Below are positions 50,526 to 59,696 of a DNA stretch of 64,000 nt, piece by piece. The notes beneath the pieces were generated by a model. The model saw nothing but the letters and a program-made list of their open reading frames with translations, made no database searches and was not told the DNA's origin. The stretch covers positions 186,001-250,000 of the forward strand of contig NZ_SDHW01000002.1 of assembly GCF_004118265.1 (NCBI RefSeq). The letters run 5' to 3'. The translations under genes and the position numbers were made by a program. The stretch's first letter is position 1. Each line of letters begins with the position of its first letter. Origin of the DNA: Lacibacter luteus. GTDB lineage: Bacteria; Bacteroidota; Bacteroidia; Chitinophagales; Chitinophagaceae.

Positions 50526-53519
50526 ATGAAAAAAATCCTCTTCTTCTTTCTGCTAATGAAATCTGCTGCTTTGTTTGCACAACAAGAGCCGGTAACATTT
50601 CATACCATTACCACTGCAGATGGTTTGAACGATGGATGGGTAAATGCTATTTGTCAGGATAAGTATGGTTATATGTGGTTTGCTTCTGCAGGTGCACTCA
50701 ACAGATATAATGGCAGAACCATCAGGCGCTTTACCTATGATCGTAAAGACAGCACTTCTCCTCCGGCATCTGTTTGCAATACCATGGCAAAGGGGGTTGA
50801 TGGTCGGTTATGGCTCAGCTTCTGGAATGAAATGGCTGAGTTCGATTACTCTTCTTTCTCTTTCCGTAAAATAAAAAAAGCTGAAGGCTTTAATGTAAAT
50901 ACCATCATACCTGTTGCTGCAGACAGATTGATTCTTGTATCCAGGTCGGGTCTGCGTTGTTACAATCCCTTAGCCGATCGTTTTGAAGAGTTAAGTAACG
51001 ATGCTGCATCAAACCAATTATTAAAAACAGCAAAGGCATATAGTGGTTTTTTAAAGAACGATGAACTCTACATTGGTGTCAATGGCGGATACATTGTGTA
51101 CAATAGCAAAACAAAAACCGCCAGCTTTCGTGAAGTAAAAGAATTGAGGGGAAAAGCTATTGACAAGATCACGGTAACTACATCAGACGATGTATGGATT
51201 GGCAGTCATGAGGAGTTCCGTTTGTTACGTATTGATGGCATAACAGGAAAAACAGAAGTGCTCGATCACTTATTAATAAAAGACCAGGGCACTGTAAAAA
51301 GTCTTGTTAATGGTATGATAGAAGATGAGAGTCATACGATATGGATCGCTACCAATCTTAACTCACTGCTTTGTTACAACCCTGCAACTAAAAATCTTGT
51401 TCACCACAATTATAATCCTTCCGATAAAAATTCGGTACTGAGCAATATGCTGTTTTCCATTTTTGTGGGCAACGATAAAAAGATATGGCTGGGTTATGAT
51501 GTTGGTGTGAACTATGTAAACCAGCAGAAAAACGTTTTCAGCATTGGTTATCCTTTTGGCCAAAACAATCCGCATGCTTTAACCCGTGGTATGGAAGAAG
51601 ATCATGAAGGAAATCTTTGGTTCACCACAGGTAATGGTATTTCAATGTACAATGTAAAAACAGGGAAGTACAGTTCCTGGCAAAATCAACCCGGTAAGCC
51701 CGATGCCATTTATTTCAACTCGGTACGTGCCATTGCAGAAGATGCCAATCATGATATTTGGGTACCAACTGGTAAAGGTGTAAACAGGTTGAACAGGTCC
51801 ACAGGTAAAATGGATTTTTTGAACATTAAAGATTCCATACCTGAAGCATTTTATTTCAGTTTAAACAAAACAAGCGACGGTACGCTTTGGTTTGGCACAA
51901 GAGATTACGATGGACTGTATTACTATAAACCATCAGAAAAAAAATTTCATGGCATTGCAGGTCATCCGGTGTTGGGTAAATACAAAGGTTATGCAGTACG
52001 TTACACATTTGAAGACAGTAAAAAGCGTTTGTGGTTCGGTTATAACGGCTCGGGTTTGCTCATGTACGATCCTGCAACCGGCAAAACAAAATACTGGAAC
52101 AGCACCGATAAAACCGAGCAAACAATTACCAGCAATGTTATTGTAAGTATTAATGAAGACAGGGATGGCAAAATCTGGGTATCAACATTCAACGGTATTA
52201 GCTGTATTGATCTTGAAAAAAATGAATGCACTTCTTACACCGATAAAAATGGATTGCCCAGCAATATTGTTGGTGGTATTGCGGTAGACGACAGCAATCG
52301 TGTTTGGTTTGGCACAGCCGCCGGTTTGGTAATGCTGGAAAAATCACGCCGCTATTTTACATTGATCGGAGCTGAAGCAGGGTTACCCATTACTGATTTT
52401 ACGGAGCATGCTGCACTTAAACTCAGGAACGGAAAGATCATTATGCCATCACGAAGAGGTTATGTACTGTTTGATCCGTTACAGTACAAGGCCGACAGCA
52501 GCGTTGCAAATTGTTTTATTGCCGATGTGCGCATTAACGGCGATCAACAGATTCCGATGCGCCTCATTAACAATAACCAACTGCTTCAACTTAACTACAA
52601 CGAAAATTTTTTCAGCATCGATCTGGAAGCTGTAAGCTTTAACGATCAACTCTGGTATGCCTATCGTTTAGATGGTTTGGAGAAAGAATGGCACTACACA
52701 CAAAATCCAAAAGTTGTTTACACCAACCTGTCGGGCGGCAATTATACATTCCGTTACAAAGCATCTTCCAACATCAACAACTGGAACGGCGAAGAAAAAA
52801 CACTGCACATTCATATTGCCACCATCTTCTACAAAACATGGTGGTTCAGAACCATTACACTCTTGCTTATTGCGGCTACTATCTTTTTATTTTACCGTTT
52901 CCGTATGAACAAACAAAAACAGATCCTGAACCTGGAAACAAAAGCCGAATCGCTGGAGAAAGAAAAAACACTGGTGCAGTACGAAAGTTTAAAGCAGCAT
53001 CTCAATCCGCATTTCCTGTTCAACTCACTTACTTCACTACGCAGTTTAATTAAGACCGATGCAAAAACAGCCACTTCCTTTTTAGATGGCATGAGCAAAG
53101 TGTATCGCTATGTATTAAAAAGCGGTGAGCAGGAACTGGTGCGCCTGCAGGATGAACTTGAATTTGTTGAAACATTTGTGAAGCTGCAAAAGATACGCTT
53201 TAAAGAAGGATTGGATGTGCATGTAAAGGTACCCGATGCACATTTCAATAAATACATTGCGCCTGTAACCTTGCAGAATCTTGTGGAGAATGCCATTAAA
53301 CACAATACAGCCGATAAAGACAGTCCGTTGCTGATAAACATTTTTATTGAAGATGATTATGTGATAGTGAGAAACAACCTGCAACTATACCGCATTGTTG
53401 AAACAAGTAATAAAAAAGGATTGGCAAGTTTGCAAACATTGTACAGGTATTATTCCGATAAGCCTGTTGTGATAAATGAAGATGAACATTTCTTCACCGT
53501 TAAAATCCCCTTGTTATGA
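50526..53519 (+). CDS. Reg_prop/Y_Y_Y sensor histidine kinase, LytS type
   Basis: The 997-residue membrane sensor has a signal peptide (about 1-18), a periplasmic beta-propeller of repeated two-component regulator units (about 25-650, with repeated DGxxWxGT-type patterns), a Y_Y_Y domain (about 690-765: YAYRLDGLEKEWHYTQ), one transmembrane segment (about 775-797) and a LytS-type histidine kinase (H825 in QHLNPHFLFNSL) with the N box LVENAIKHNT near 919. The usual DxGxG box is replaced by RNNLQ, as in this subfamily. The stop overlaps the LytTR regulator start by four bases. It probably senses a polymer fragment at the envelope; the ligand is unknown. Confidence 0.9.
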   Translation: MKKILFFFLLMKSAALFAQQEPVTFHTITTADGLNDGWVNAICQDKYGYMWFASAGALNRYNGRTIRRFTYDRKDSTSPPASVCNTMAKGVDGRLWLSFWNEMAEFDYSSFSFRKIKKAEGFNVNTIIPVAADRLILVSRSGLRCYNPLADRFEELSNDAASNQLLKTAKAYSGFLKNDELYIGVNGGYIVYNSKTKTASFREVKELRGKAIDKITVTTSDDVWIGSHEEFRLLRIDGITGKTEVLDHLLIKDQGTVKSLVNGMIEDESHTIWIATNLNSLLCYNPATKNLVHHNYNPSDKNSVLSNMLFSIFVGNDKKIWLGYDVGVNYVNQQKNVFSIGYPFGQNNPHALTRGMEEDHEGNLWFTTGNGISMYNVKTGKYSSWQNQPGKPDAIYFNSVRAIAEDANHDIWVPTGKGVNRLNRSTGKMDFLNIKDSIPEAFYFSLNKTSDGTLWFGTRDYDGLYYYKPSEKKFHGIAGHPVLGKYKGYAVRYTFEDSKKRLWFGYNGSGLLMYDPATGKTKYWNSTDKTEQTITSNVIVSINEDRDGKIWVSTFNGISCIDLEKNECTSYTDKNGLPSNIVGGIAVDDSNRVWFGTAAGLVMLEKSRRYFTLIGAEAGLPITDFTEHAALKLRNGKIIMPSRRGYVLFDPLQYKADSSVANCFIADVRINGDQQIPMRLINNNQLLQLNYNENFFSIDLEAVSFNDQLWYAYRLDGLEKEWHYTQNPKVVYTNLSGGNYTFRYKASSNINNWNGEEKTLHIHIATIFYKTWWFRTITLLLIAATIFLFYRFRMNKQKQILNLETKAESLEKEKTLVQYESLKQHLNPHFLFNSLTSLRSLIKTDAKTATSFLDGMSKVYRYVLKSGEQELVRLQDELEFVETFVKLQKIRFKEGLDVHVKVPDAHFNKYIAPVTLQNLVENAIKHNTADKDSPLLINIFIEDDYVIVRNNLQLYRIVETSNKKGLASLQTLYRYYSDKPVVINEDEHFFTVKIPLL

Positions 53520-54286
53520 ACGCAGTTATAGTAGAAGATGAAAGCCTGATAGCCGAAGAAATGCAAAGCAATATTGCTTCAGTGGCTGCTGATGTGCAGG
53601 TGCTTGATGTATTGCCCAGCCTCAAAGCAGCACGCAAGTGGTTTATGAATAATGCTGAGCCCGATCTCTTGTTCATGGATATACGCCTGAGTGATGGATT
53701 GAGTTTTGAACTCTTCGATCAGTTTACATTGCAATGCCCGGTGATCTTTTGCACCGCTTATGAAGAATATGCCATCCGTGCATTTAAAGTAAACGGTGTT
53801 GATTATCTATTAAAACCTGTGCAGGAAGATGATCTGAAAAAGGCCATCGACAAAGTGCGTAGTATGAAAGAAAGCAGATCCTTTATTCCCGGCGATCTGC
53901 AACAGCTGGTGCAGTATTTCTCCAACCCGGCTTTGGCAAAAGCACAATACAAAGAGCGGTTCATCATCAGTTCCAACAACAAATGGACACCGGTTGAAAC
54001 AAAAGACATTGCTGTTTTCTTTAAAGACAATCTCAACTATGTGTACACCTTCAACGGCGATAAACTCATTTACGATTTTTCGGCACTTGAAGAAATAGAA
54101 GAAGTGCTGGACCCGAATTTATTTTTTCGTGCCAACCGACAAGCTATCATCAACATCAACTCCGTGCACTCCGTTAAACCACACGGCAACCAAAAGCTGA
54201 TGGTGCAGTTAAAACAACCGTTGAAACTGGAAGTGGATATCAGCAGGGAAAAAGCACCGTTGTTTAAGAAGTGGATGGATAGGTAG
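53516..54286 (+). CDS. LytTR-type response regulator
   Basis: The 256-residue protein has a receiver domain (1-120) with acidic residues near the start (EDE), phosphoacceptor D55 in LLFMDIRLSDG, threonine in IFCTAY and lysine in LLKPV. A LytTR DNA-binding domain follows (about 150-254: VETKDIAVFFKDNLNYVYT and LFFRANRQAIININSVHSVK). It pairs with the upstream kinase through an ATGA overlap. The targets are unknown; the adjacent C1q-like surface gene is a candidate. Confidence 0.92.
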   Translation: MNAVIVEDESLIAEEMQSNIASVAADVQVLDVLPSLKAARKWFMNNAEPDLLFMDIRLSDGLSFELFDQFTLQCPVIFCTAYEEYAIRAFKVNGVDYLLKPVQEDDLKKAIDKVRSMKESRSFIPGDLQQLVQYFSNPALAKAQYKERFIISSNNKWTPVETKDIAVFFKDNLNYVYTFNGDKLIYDFSALEEIEEVLDPNLFFRANRQAIININSVHSVKPHGNQKLMVQLKQPLKLEVDISREKAPLFKKWMDR

Positions 54287-54346
54287 GGATTGCAGCCAAG
54301 GGTTTCAAGGGCTTAAATTTTATATATTATAAGACAATAGAGAACT

Positions 54347-54853
54347 ATGGCAATCAAAATGACATACCAAGTTGATAAAGGCTTTTCTTTTGCAGACAAA
54401 GTAATATTATGGGGAGCAGACAGGCAGCTTACAAGAAAACTACTTAACGGAGATTTTAATGCTGGCGACAACGTTATTGATTTAAGCCAATATAATAACG
54501 GCGACACCAGTAAAAACATAATACAGCGTCGTGACATTTATGAAAACTACCAGGAGCAAGACAATTATTTCTTCTTAAATTTTAACAGTAATGGAAAACT
54601 GACTGAATTAGAATTGCATCATGGATTTACTATCAATATTGAAGGTATTGAAATAGACTTTTCGATGAACATAGAAAAAGTAGTTGAATTACTCTCAAGC
54701 ATTTCGGACAACAAAAAACAACTTTCTGACGGAGAATACTTTTTCAAAAAACTAAAATTAACGATTGCAAGCAATGAAGCTATTGGGGGTGATGGGCCAG
54801 GGTTCGCATATTTTTATTGCAGTAAAGATGTGACTCATTTAATTGATAATTAA
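54347..54853 (+). CDS. Unknown cytoplasmic protein in AT-rich stretch
   Basis: I recognise no family. The 168-residue product has no signal peptide. Its mixed alpha/beta pattern and acidic, hydrophobic strands (KGFSFADKVILWGADRQ, GKLTELELHHGFTINIEG, NIEKVVELLSSI and GPGFAYFYC) look like the immunity proteins found beside polymorphic toxins, but no toxin gene is present. The base composition is clearly more AT-rich than core neighbours. It is followed by a 169-base gap before the Coq4-like gene. A recently acquired unknown is the best description. Confidence 0.6.
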   Translation: MAIKMTYQVDKGFSFADKVILWGADRQLTRKLLNGDFNAGDNVIDLSQYNNGDTSKNIIQRRDIYENYQEQDNYFFLNFNSNGKLTELELHHGFTINIEGIEIDFSMNIEKVVELLSSISDNKKQLSDGEYFFKKLKLTIASNEAIGGDGPGFAYFYCSKDVTHLIDN

Positions 54854-55022
54854 GGTTACTGACGCTTAGATCCTCTCTTCACTACTATTCCTGACTACTT
54901 CTTACTAATCGAATTTGAAATAAAAAACTACTGAATAAAAACCAAGAGTTTCGGGATATGTTACAGTATATTTATGGTAGGTGCTCATTACACATTTAAG
55001 CGATCTTAAAATTCGAACTTGT

Positions 55023-55733
55023 ATGAATATTCTTCAACACATCACCAGAGGAATAATAAAAAAGTCATTTCATCTTTCTGTCTGGACAATTGAGCAGTTT
55101 TATGACATAGCTGTTTACGAACAGAAAGCAAGGGAATTAAACGAATTGCCCGAAGGAACGCTTGGAAAAGATATTGCCGATTGTCTTGAAAAAAACAACT
55201 TGCACTTAGTGCCAAATTTTGAAAGCCATGACCTTAAGCATGTGCTCCTTGATTTTAAGATGACACCTGTTGATGAAATAAGAATGCAGGCGTTTATGAT
55301 TGGTAATGGAAATTATTCCCCGGCAAGTTTCCTGATTTTTATGTTTGGTGCAGTGTTGCTGCCAGACTTATGGCTCACGTTTTATAAAGATTTCAGGAAT
55401 GGGTGTAAATCAAAACCAATTAAAAGCTGGACAATTGAAGAGTATGCACATTGTAATACTTCAACTCTTCGGGAAATTGTATTGAATTACTCAACCTCAA
55501 AACAAAATCAGTTCAACATGAATTCATTGGTAAAAGCCGGCGCATACGTCGCCATTTTTCTTGGAAGTTTCGGCATGTTGTTTTGTCTTCCTTTTTTATT
55601 TTCTTCCAATCTGGCAGACTTAGTTGGTGCTGGTTTCCCTTTTATAGGTGGAGCCGTGATTGCTGGTGCCGGGCTTATCGCTTTATCTAATCTGGCAAAA
55701 CATCGCAAGGAACAACAGGTGGCAACAGCATAA
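55023..55733 (+). CDS. Coq4-like protein
   Basis: The 236-residue protein has the Coq4 zinc motif HDxxHx11E as H69, D70, H73 and E85 (ESHDLKHVLLDFKMTPVDEI), with the family-like start WTIEQFYDIAVYEQKAREL and EIRMQAFMIGNG. Coq4 acts in ubiquinone biosynthesis in mitochondria and some bacteria. Chitinophagaceae normally make menaquinone, so the real substrate may be another ring compound or lipid. The last 70 residues hold two hydrophobic stretches (about 170-192 and 200-222) not typical of Coq4, suggesting membrane attachment. The ATG at 55023 is chosen because 14 upstream codons are poor. Base composition is AT-rich. Confidence 0.72.
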   Translation: MNILQHITRGIIKKSFHLSVWTIEQFYDIAVYEQKARELNELPEGTLGKDIADCLEKNNLHLVPNFESHDLKHVLLDFKMTPVDEIRMQAFMIGNGNYSPASFLIFMFGAVLLPDLWLTFYKDFRNGCKSKPIKSWTIEEYAHCNTSTLREIVLNYSTSKQNQFNMNSLVKAGAYVAIFLGSFGMLFCLPFLFSSNLADLVGAGFPFIGGAVIAGAGLIALSNLAKHRKEQQVATA

Positions 55734-55761
55734 AATTGTTTTAACTAAAGAACAGTAAGTA

Positions 55762-56343
55762 ATGAAATTTGCCTGTACCATATTATTGTTTCTTATCTCT
55801 GGGTCAATTCTTCATGCTCAAACCCAATCCGACTATTCCATCCGTGAATTAAAGAATGGTTCTTTTACAACTGACAAAACATATATCTATGCCTTACCTT
55901 TTCAAAAAGGAAAAAAGGTGTATTTAGTACAGGCTTATGACAGCAAGTTCAGTCACAAAGGAGAGAATGCACTCGACTTTAAAGTAAAAGAAGGAACAAC
56001 CATTTGTGCAGCAAGAGAAGGAACTGTTATTGCAGTAAGAAGCGATAGTGACAAAGGCGGATTAAAACCTGAACACCTTTCCGATGGCAACTTCATCAGC
56101 ATACAGCATAGCGATGGCTCAGTTGCTCATTACTGGCATTTAAAAAAAGATGGCGTGGTGGTTAAAGTTGCTGATAAAGTAGTGAAAGGACAAGTAATTG
56201 GTTACAGCGGCAATACCGGTTATTCTGCTTTTCCGCATTTACATTTTGAAGTGGTGCAGAATGGGAACCAGGTGCCTACGAGATTCAGTACAAAAAAAGG
56301 AATCAAATATTTGAGGCCATCAAAAAAGTATCTTGTGCCATAA
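55762..56343 (+). CDS. M23-family (LytM) metallopeptidase-like protein
   Basis: The 193-residue protein has a signal peptide (MKFACTILLFLISGSILHAQ) and a LytM domain with metal ligands H65 and D72 (SHKGENALDF), H126 (AHYWHL) and the HLHFE motif at H159-x-H161. Such enzymes cut peptide cross-links in peptidoglycan, or act as cell-wall-hydrolase regulators; all ligands are present, so it is probably active in the periplasm. It is 28 bases downstream of the Coq4-like gene and likely co-transcribed. Confidence 0.88.
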   Translation: MKFACTILLFLISGSILHAQTQSDYSIRELKNGSFTTDKTYIYALPFQKGKKVYLVQAYDSKFSHKGENALDFKVKEGTTICAAREGTVIAVRSDSDKGGLKPEHLSDGNFISIQHSDGSVAHYWHLKKDGVVVKVADKVVKGQVIGYSGNTGYSAFPHLHFEVVQNGNQVPTRFSTKKGIKYLRPSKKYLVP

Positions 56344-56407
56344 CAAAGCAAAGAAGCTAATACTTTTGAGCATTGTTATAATCTCTTCAGTAAAATGAAA
56401 ATTATAG

Positions 56408-56860
56408 ATGAAATTCCCTGAAAAAATTCCTATAGAAAGAATTGAAGATTACCACACGCACTATTTGGGGAAAACAAGTGATGGATTTCAGTTTTGGGGT
56501 TACACTACTTTCGTTTGGACTGTTTTGCCAAAAGACATTAAAGGCGATTGGCAAGATTACCGAAACGAGTATGTATTACTTCATTTGTTTGATAAAGAAG
56601 GGAATTACATTGAAACAAAACATTGGCTTGGTGGTTCTGCTAACCAGGTTAATGATATGACGCTATATTCCAAGCTTGATACTATGGTTGAGGAGTTAGG
56701 AGAAATAGAGTTTAGCGATATTGAAATAAAAATGTTTCAAACAACGATAGATGGCGAAAGGTTTGGATTGATTCCTCATGAAGAATCGGGCTTTATTGAA
56801 CTGCAACCAAATTCAACAATTGCGTTTAGCGAACCGTGGGACGGAAGTTATGACACTTAA
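56408..56860 (+). CDS. Unknown 150-residue protein
   Basis: I recognise no family. The soluble product has no signal peptide and carries many aromatic residues (GFQFWGYTTFVWTVLPKDIK, YVLLHLFDKEGNYIETKHWL) and an acidic C-terminal half (EELGEIEFSDIEIKMF, GLIPHEESGFIEL). Its small size and strand-rich pattern resemble immunity-type proteins, but no toxin lies nearby. It follows the M23 gene by 64 bases on the same strand and is AT-rich like its neighbours. Confidence 0.6.
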   Translation: MKFPEKIPIERIEDYHTHYLGKTSDGFQFWGYTTFVWTVLPKDIKGDWQDYRNEYVLLHLFDKEGNYIETKHWLGGSANQVNDMTLYSKLDTMVEELGEIEFSDIEIKMFQTTIDGERFGLIPHEESGFIELQPNSTIAFSEPWDGSYDT

Positions 56861-56919
56861 GCAACTGTTTTTGTATAAGATTTTCTCAAAACAATTGTGT
56901 TATTGTTACTGGATCAACC

Positions 56920-57279
56920 TCACAACCTCCCCAACTCCTTCTTCGTAAAATCATTCTCTACATTACCCGTGTTTAAAGTAGTGGCAGGTTCAAACAACAG
57001 CACATGCACTTCTTCTTTTGCATTGGGCCGGTGTTCAATGCCTCTTGGCACAACAATAAACTCACCTTCGTTGAGCGTAACTGTTCTATCACGAAACTCC
57101 ATGTCAAAACTTCCCTTCACCACATAAAACAATTCATCTTCGTTTTCATGATGGTGCCAGGTGAACGGTCCTTTAAATTTCACCAGCTTTACCTGTTGTC
57201 CGTTTAACTCACCTGCAATCTGCGGACTCCAGTAATCGTTGAACAGTGTAAACTTTTCTGCAACATTTATCTTTTCCAT
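56920..57279 (-). CDS. Cupin-domain protein
   Basis: The 119-residue protein is a single-domain cupin. The first cupin motif is FTWHHHENEDELFYVVKGSFDMEF, giving metal-binding histidines and glutamate, and the second is EGEFIVVPRGIEHRPNAKEE. The last part after VHVLLFEP is a short tail. Many such proteins are dioxygenases or isomerases for small molecules; the function cannot be told. It is downstream of the OsmC gene on the same strand but behind a terminator, so it is probably separate. Confidence 0.87.
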   Translation of the reverse strand: MEKINVAEKFTLFNDYWSPQIAGELNGQQVKLVKFKGPFTWHHHENEDELFYVVKGSFDMEFRDRTVTLNEGEFIVVPRGIEHRPNAKEEVHVLLFEPATTLNTGNVENDFTKKELGRL

Positions 57280-57287
57280 ACTGTAAA

Positions 57288-57322
57288 ATAAAAAAGCCGG
57301 TCTTCATTTGAAAACCGGCTGT
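57288..57322 (-). terminator. Intrinsic terminator after the OsmC-like gene
   Basis: A seven-base-pair GC stem agccggt/accggct (57295-57301 with 57314-57320), 12-base loop and, on the minus strand, a T run of six. Confidence 0.82.
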
Positions 57323-57340
57323 AAAAGAAATTGCTATCAA

Positions 57341-57760
57341 TTATGCAACCAGTGTTGCAGTGCTTGAAATTTCCAAACCTTTACCCAACAGTTTAGAGAT
57401 AGGGCAGTTTGTTTCTGCATCCTTCACACACTCCTGGAATTTTGCATCATCAATACCAGGCACTTTTGCTGTTAAGATGAGGTGCGATTTGCTTAAAGTT
57501 CCATCAACAAAAGTGATCTCACATTTTGTTTCCAGGCTTTCAGGAGTAAAACCTGCAGCACCTAATACAAAGCTCAGCTTCATAGCAAAACAACCTGCAT
57601 GTGCAGCTGCTACCAATTCTTCAGGGTTTGTACCAACTCCGCTTTCGAAACGGGAGAGATAAGAATATTGTGTATTGCTTAAAACAGTGCTTTGTGTAGT
57701 AAGCACACCATTACCTTCTTTTCCTGAGCCATTCCAAACGGCTGTTGCGTGACGTATCAT
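57341..57760 (-). CDS. OsmC-family peroxiredoxin-like protein
   Basis: The 139-residue protein reduces organic hydroperoxides with two reactive cysteines, C57 (AHAGCFAMKLS) and C119 (TNCPISKLL), as in OsmC. The opening IRHATAVWNGSGKEGNGVL and GTNPEELVAAAHAG are OsmC hallmarks rather than Ohr. I use the ATG at 57760 because the 21 residues upstream are not conserved. It is a stress protein of the cytoplasm. A terminator follows, so it is a single gene. Confidence 0.92.
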   Translation of the reverse strand: MIRHATAVWNGSGKEGNGVLTTQSTVLSNTQYSYLSRFESGVGTNPEELVAAAHAGCFAMKLSFVLGAAGFTPESLETKCEITFVDGTLSKSHLILTAKVPGIDDAKFQECVKDAETNCPISKLLGKGLEISSTATLVA

Positions 57761-57838
57761 AATGTTTGTTTTTTGTTTTGAGCTGGTAAAACTAACAGAA
57801 AAACACATTCGCCGCCTACTCAACGAATGAAACTTTCG

Positions 57839-58951
57839 TCAGTTTTTCTTTTTCCAATGAACGCCCCGTTGCTCCAGGTAGTTCAGCACAAAATCAAAAC
57901 AATCTTTCCGGTGCCCGATCAGTTCCGGCGGAAAAACACCTTTCTCCGTAAACAGGTTTTGCGCCATCAACTGCAAAGCTGCCGTACAGGTATAACCTGT
58001 TGTGCGTGCCATGGATGATGTTTGTGTGGCTGTATCGTATTTATCCAGCAGATCGTATTCAATTGTTTTGCCTTCGCCATGCAGTAACACTTTCATTACT
58101 GTTAACTCTTCTTCTGTTTCGCCCAGCTTCCATTGATCGATCAATAGTTTTGTAGTTAGTTGAAGTGGTGCTATTTCTTTTCCATTCACAGTTATTTTTT
58201 CTTCGCTTAAGAAACCGCTTTGTTGTAATGCAACAATCAAATCGATATGTCCGGGATAACGGAGTGTTTGCTCGATCTGTGTGGGAATATGCGGCATGGT
58301 GAATAAGAGCGAACGTAGCCCATCTGTATTGAATGCTTCCAAAGTTCCCACAGCTTCAAACTCCATCATCTTTCGGTCGGTGAGAGCAGGCTTGGTAACA
58401 ACTGTTCCGTTTTCTTTTAAACGTGCAGGTCGTGTATATTCTTCAATTACATCAATGGGTGAGAACGGTGCTTTGTAAAAGAAAGGTGGTTTTGGATGTA
58501 AGGGCAATCCGCCTACATAAATTTCAAATGCATCGATCTTCATTTCTGCATTGTAGCGACCAATAATCCAGTTACTCATGCCAGGCGCCACACCACAATC
58601 AACAATAGCGGTTACATTTTTTTCTTTTGCCAATGCATCGAGTTGCAACACATCTTCGGGAAAGAAGGAAATGTCAACCACATTTTTTCCTGCATTGATC
58701 ACTGCCTTTAATGTTTCAAAACCCATAAAGCCGGGTACTGCGGTAACAACAAAATCAAAGCCTGCAAGCATTGTAGTGTATGTGCCGGTATTGCGTAAAT
58801 CGGTTACCTGCGTTTTTATTGTTGCACAATGTTTCTGCAACAAAGCAAGGTTTTGTGCATTAGCATCAAAAGAAGTTACATCAAAAGTTGCAGCAAGATC
58901 ATGTGCAATGGCACGGCCTACCATACCGGCTCCAAGAACAGCAATCGTCAT
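57839..58951 (-). CDS. Saccharopine dehydrogenase-family oxidoreductase
   Basis: The 370-residue protein has an N-terminal Rossmann domain (MTIAVLGAGMVGRAIAHDL), the segment GKNVVDISFFPEDVLQLDALA and the family phrase AIVDCGVAPGMSNWIIGRY, followed by the C-terminal catalytic part (EIYVGGLPLHPKPPFFYKAP, TGYTCTAALQLMAQNLF). It resembles lysine 6-dehydrogenase/saccharopine dehydrogenase-like proteins of lysine breakdown. The exact reaction cannot be assigned. The ATG at 58951 is chosen because 22 upstream codons are not conserved. It is divergent from pnuC. Confidence 0.87.
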   Translation of the reverse strand: MTIAVLGAGMVGRAIAHDLAATFDVTSFDANAQNLALLQKHCATIKTQVTDLRNTGTYTTMLAGFDFVVTAVPGFMGFETLKAVINAGKNVVDISFFPEDVLQLDALAKEKNVTAIVDCGVAPGMSNWIIGRYNAEMKIDAFEIYVGGLPLHPKPPFFYKAPFSPIDVIEEYTRPARLKENGTVVTKPALTDRKMMEFEAVGTLEAFNTDGLRSLLFTMPHIPTQIEQTLRYPGHIDLIVALQQSGFLSEEKITVNGKEIAPLQLTTKLLIDQWKLGETEEELTVMKVLLHGEGKTIEYDLLDKYDTATQTSSMARTTGYTCTAALQLMAQNLFTEKGVFPPELIGHRKDCFDFVLNYLEQRGVHWKKKN

Positions 58952-59026
58952 AACAAACAAATTTCTGCAAAGATGGATGAAAAGTTTTTCCATCGTAAAA
59001 ATGAAAATTAACTGCATTTTTGAGCT

Positions 59027-59647
59027 ATGGTAGAAACAGTATGGCAGCAGTTCTTAACAGGTATGCAACAAACAACCTGGTACGAGTATGTTGCTGTTGC
59101 CAGTGGTATCATCAGCGTTTGGTACAGCCGAAAGGAAAATATCCTAGTTTATCCTACAGGATTAGCCAGTACGATTATTTATATTTATTTGAGCTATAAA
59201 TACCAGCTACTTGGTGAAGCAGCGGTAAACGTTTACTACACCATTATGAGCCTGTACGGCTGGTGGTTATGGACATTGAAAGATAAAGCACAACAGCATG
59301 TTGTTGAAATCAGTCTTTCCGACAAACGTTGGTGGAAGTACCAGTTTGTTTTTTTTGCCGCATTCTATGTTACACTTTTTGCCTGCCTTACTTTTTTAAA
59401 GAACGGATTTTATCCGGGTGCCATACCCTGGGCCGATGCTTTTGCAGCTGCATCTGCATTTACAGGTATGTGGCTGATGGCGAAGAAAAAAGTTGAAAGT
59501 TGGTATTGGTGGCTTGCAACGAACATTTCATCGATACCATTGTATTTTGTAAAAGGACTTGTATTTACAAGTGTTTATTACCTGGTATTACTTGTAATGG
59601 CTTCTTACGGACTAGCTGAATGGAAAAGAAAGGTAAAATTACGATAG
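59027..59647 (+). CDS. pnuC: Nicotinamide riboside transporter PnuC
   Basis: The 206-residue inner-membrane protein has about seven hydrophobic segments and the PnuC-type phrases YEYVAVASGIISVWYSRKEN, ILVYPTGLASTIIYIYLSYK and YYTIMSLYGWWLWT. PnuC lets nicotinamide riboside enter by facilitated diffusion, trapped by phosphorylation. The next gene, 49 bases on, is a nicotinamide riboside kinase-like ATPase, which supports nicotinamide riboside rather than thiamine or riboflavin as the substrate. I saw no riboswitch in the short upstream gap. Confidence 0.92.
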   Translation: MVETVWQQFLTGMQQTTWYEYVAVASGIISVWYSRKENILVYPTGLASTIIYIYLSYKYQLLGEAAVNVYYTIMSLYGWWLWTLKDKAQQHVVEISLSDKRWWKYQFVFFAAFYVTLFACLTFLKNGFYPGAIPWADAFAAASAFTGMWLMAKKKVESWYWWLATNISSIPLYFVKGLVFTSVYYLVLLVMASYGLAEWKRKVKLR

Positions 59648-59696
59648 CAGAATTCCCATTGTCTGATATTCAATCACCCGTTATTTTGCAACCTTT

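Noticed and set aside
50393-50662. 89-residue frame in the gap before the sensor kinase
   Set aside because: It starts inside a REP-like repeat and runs into the sensor gene in another frame.
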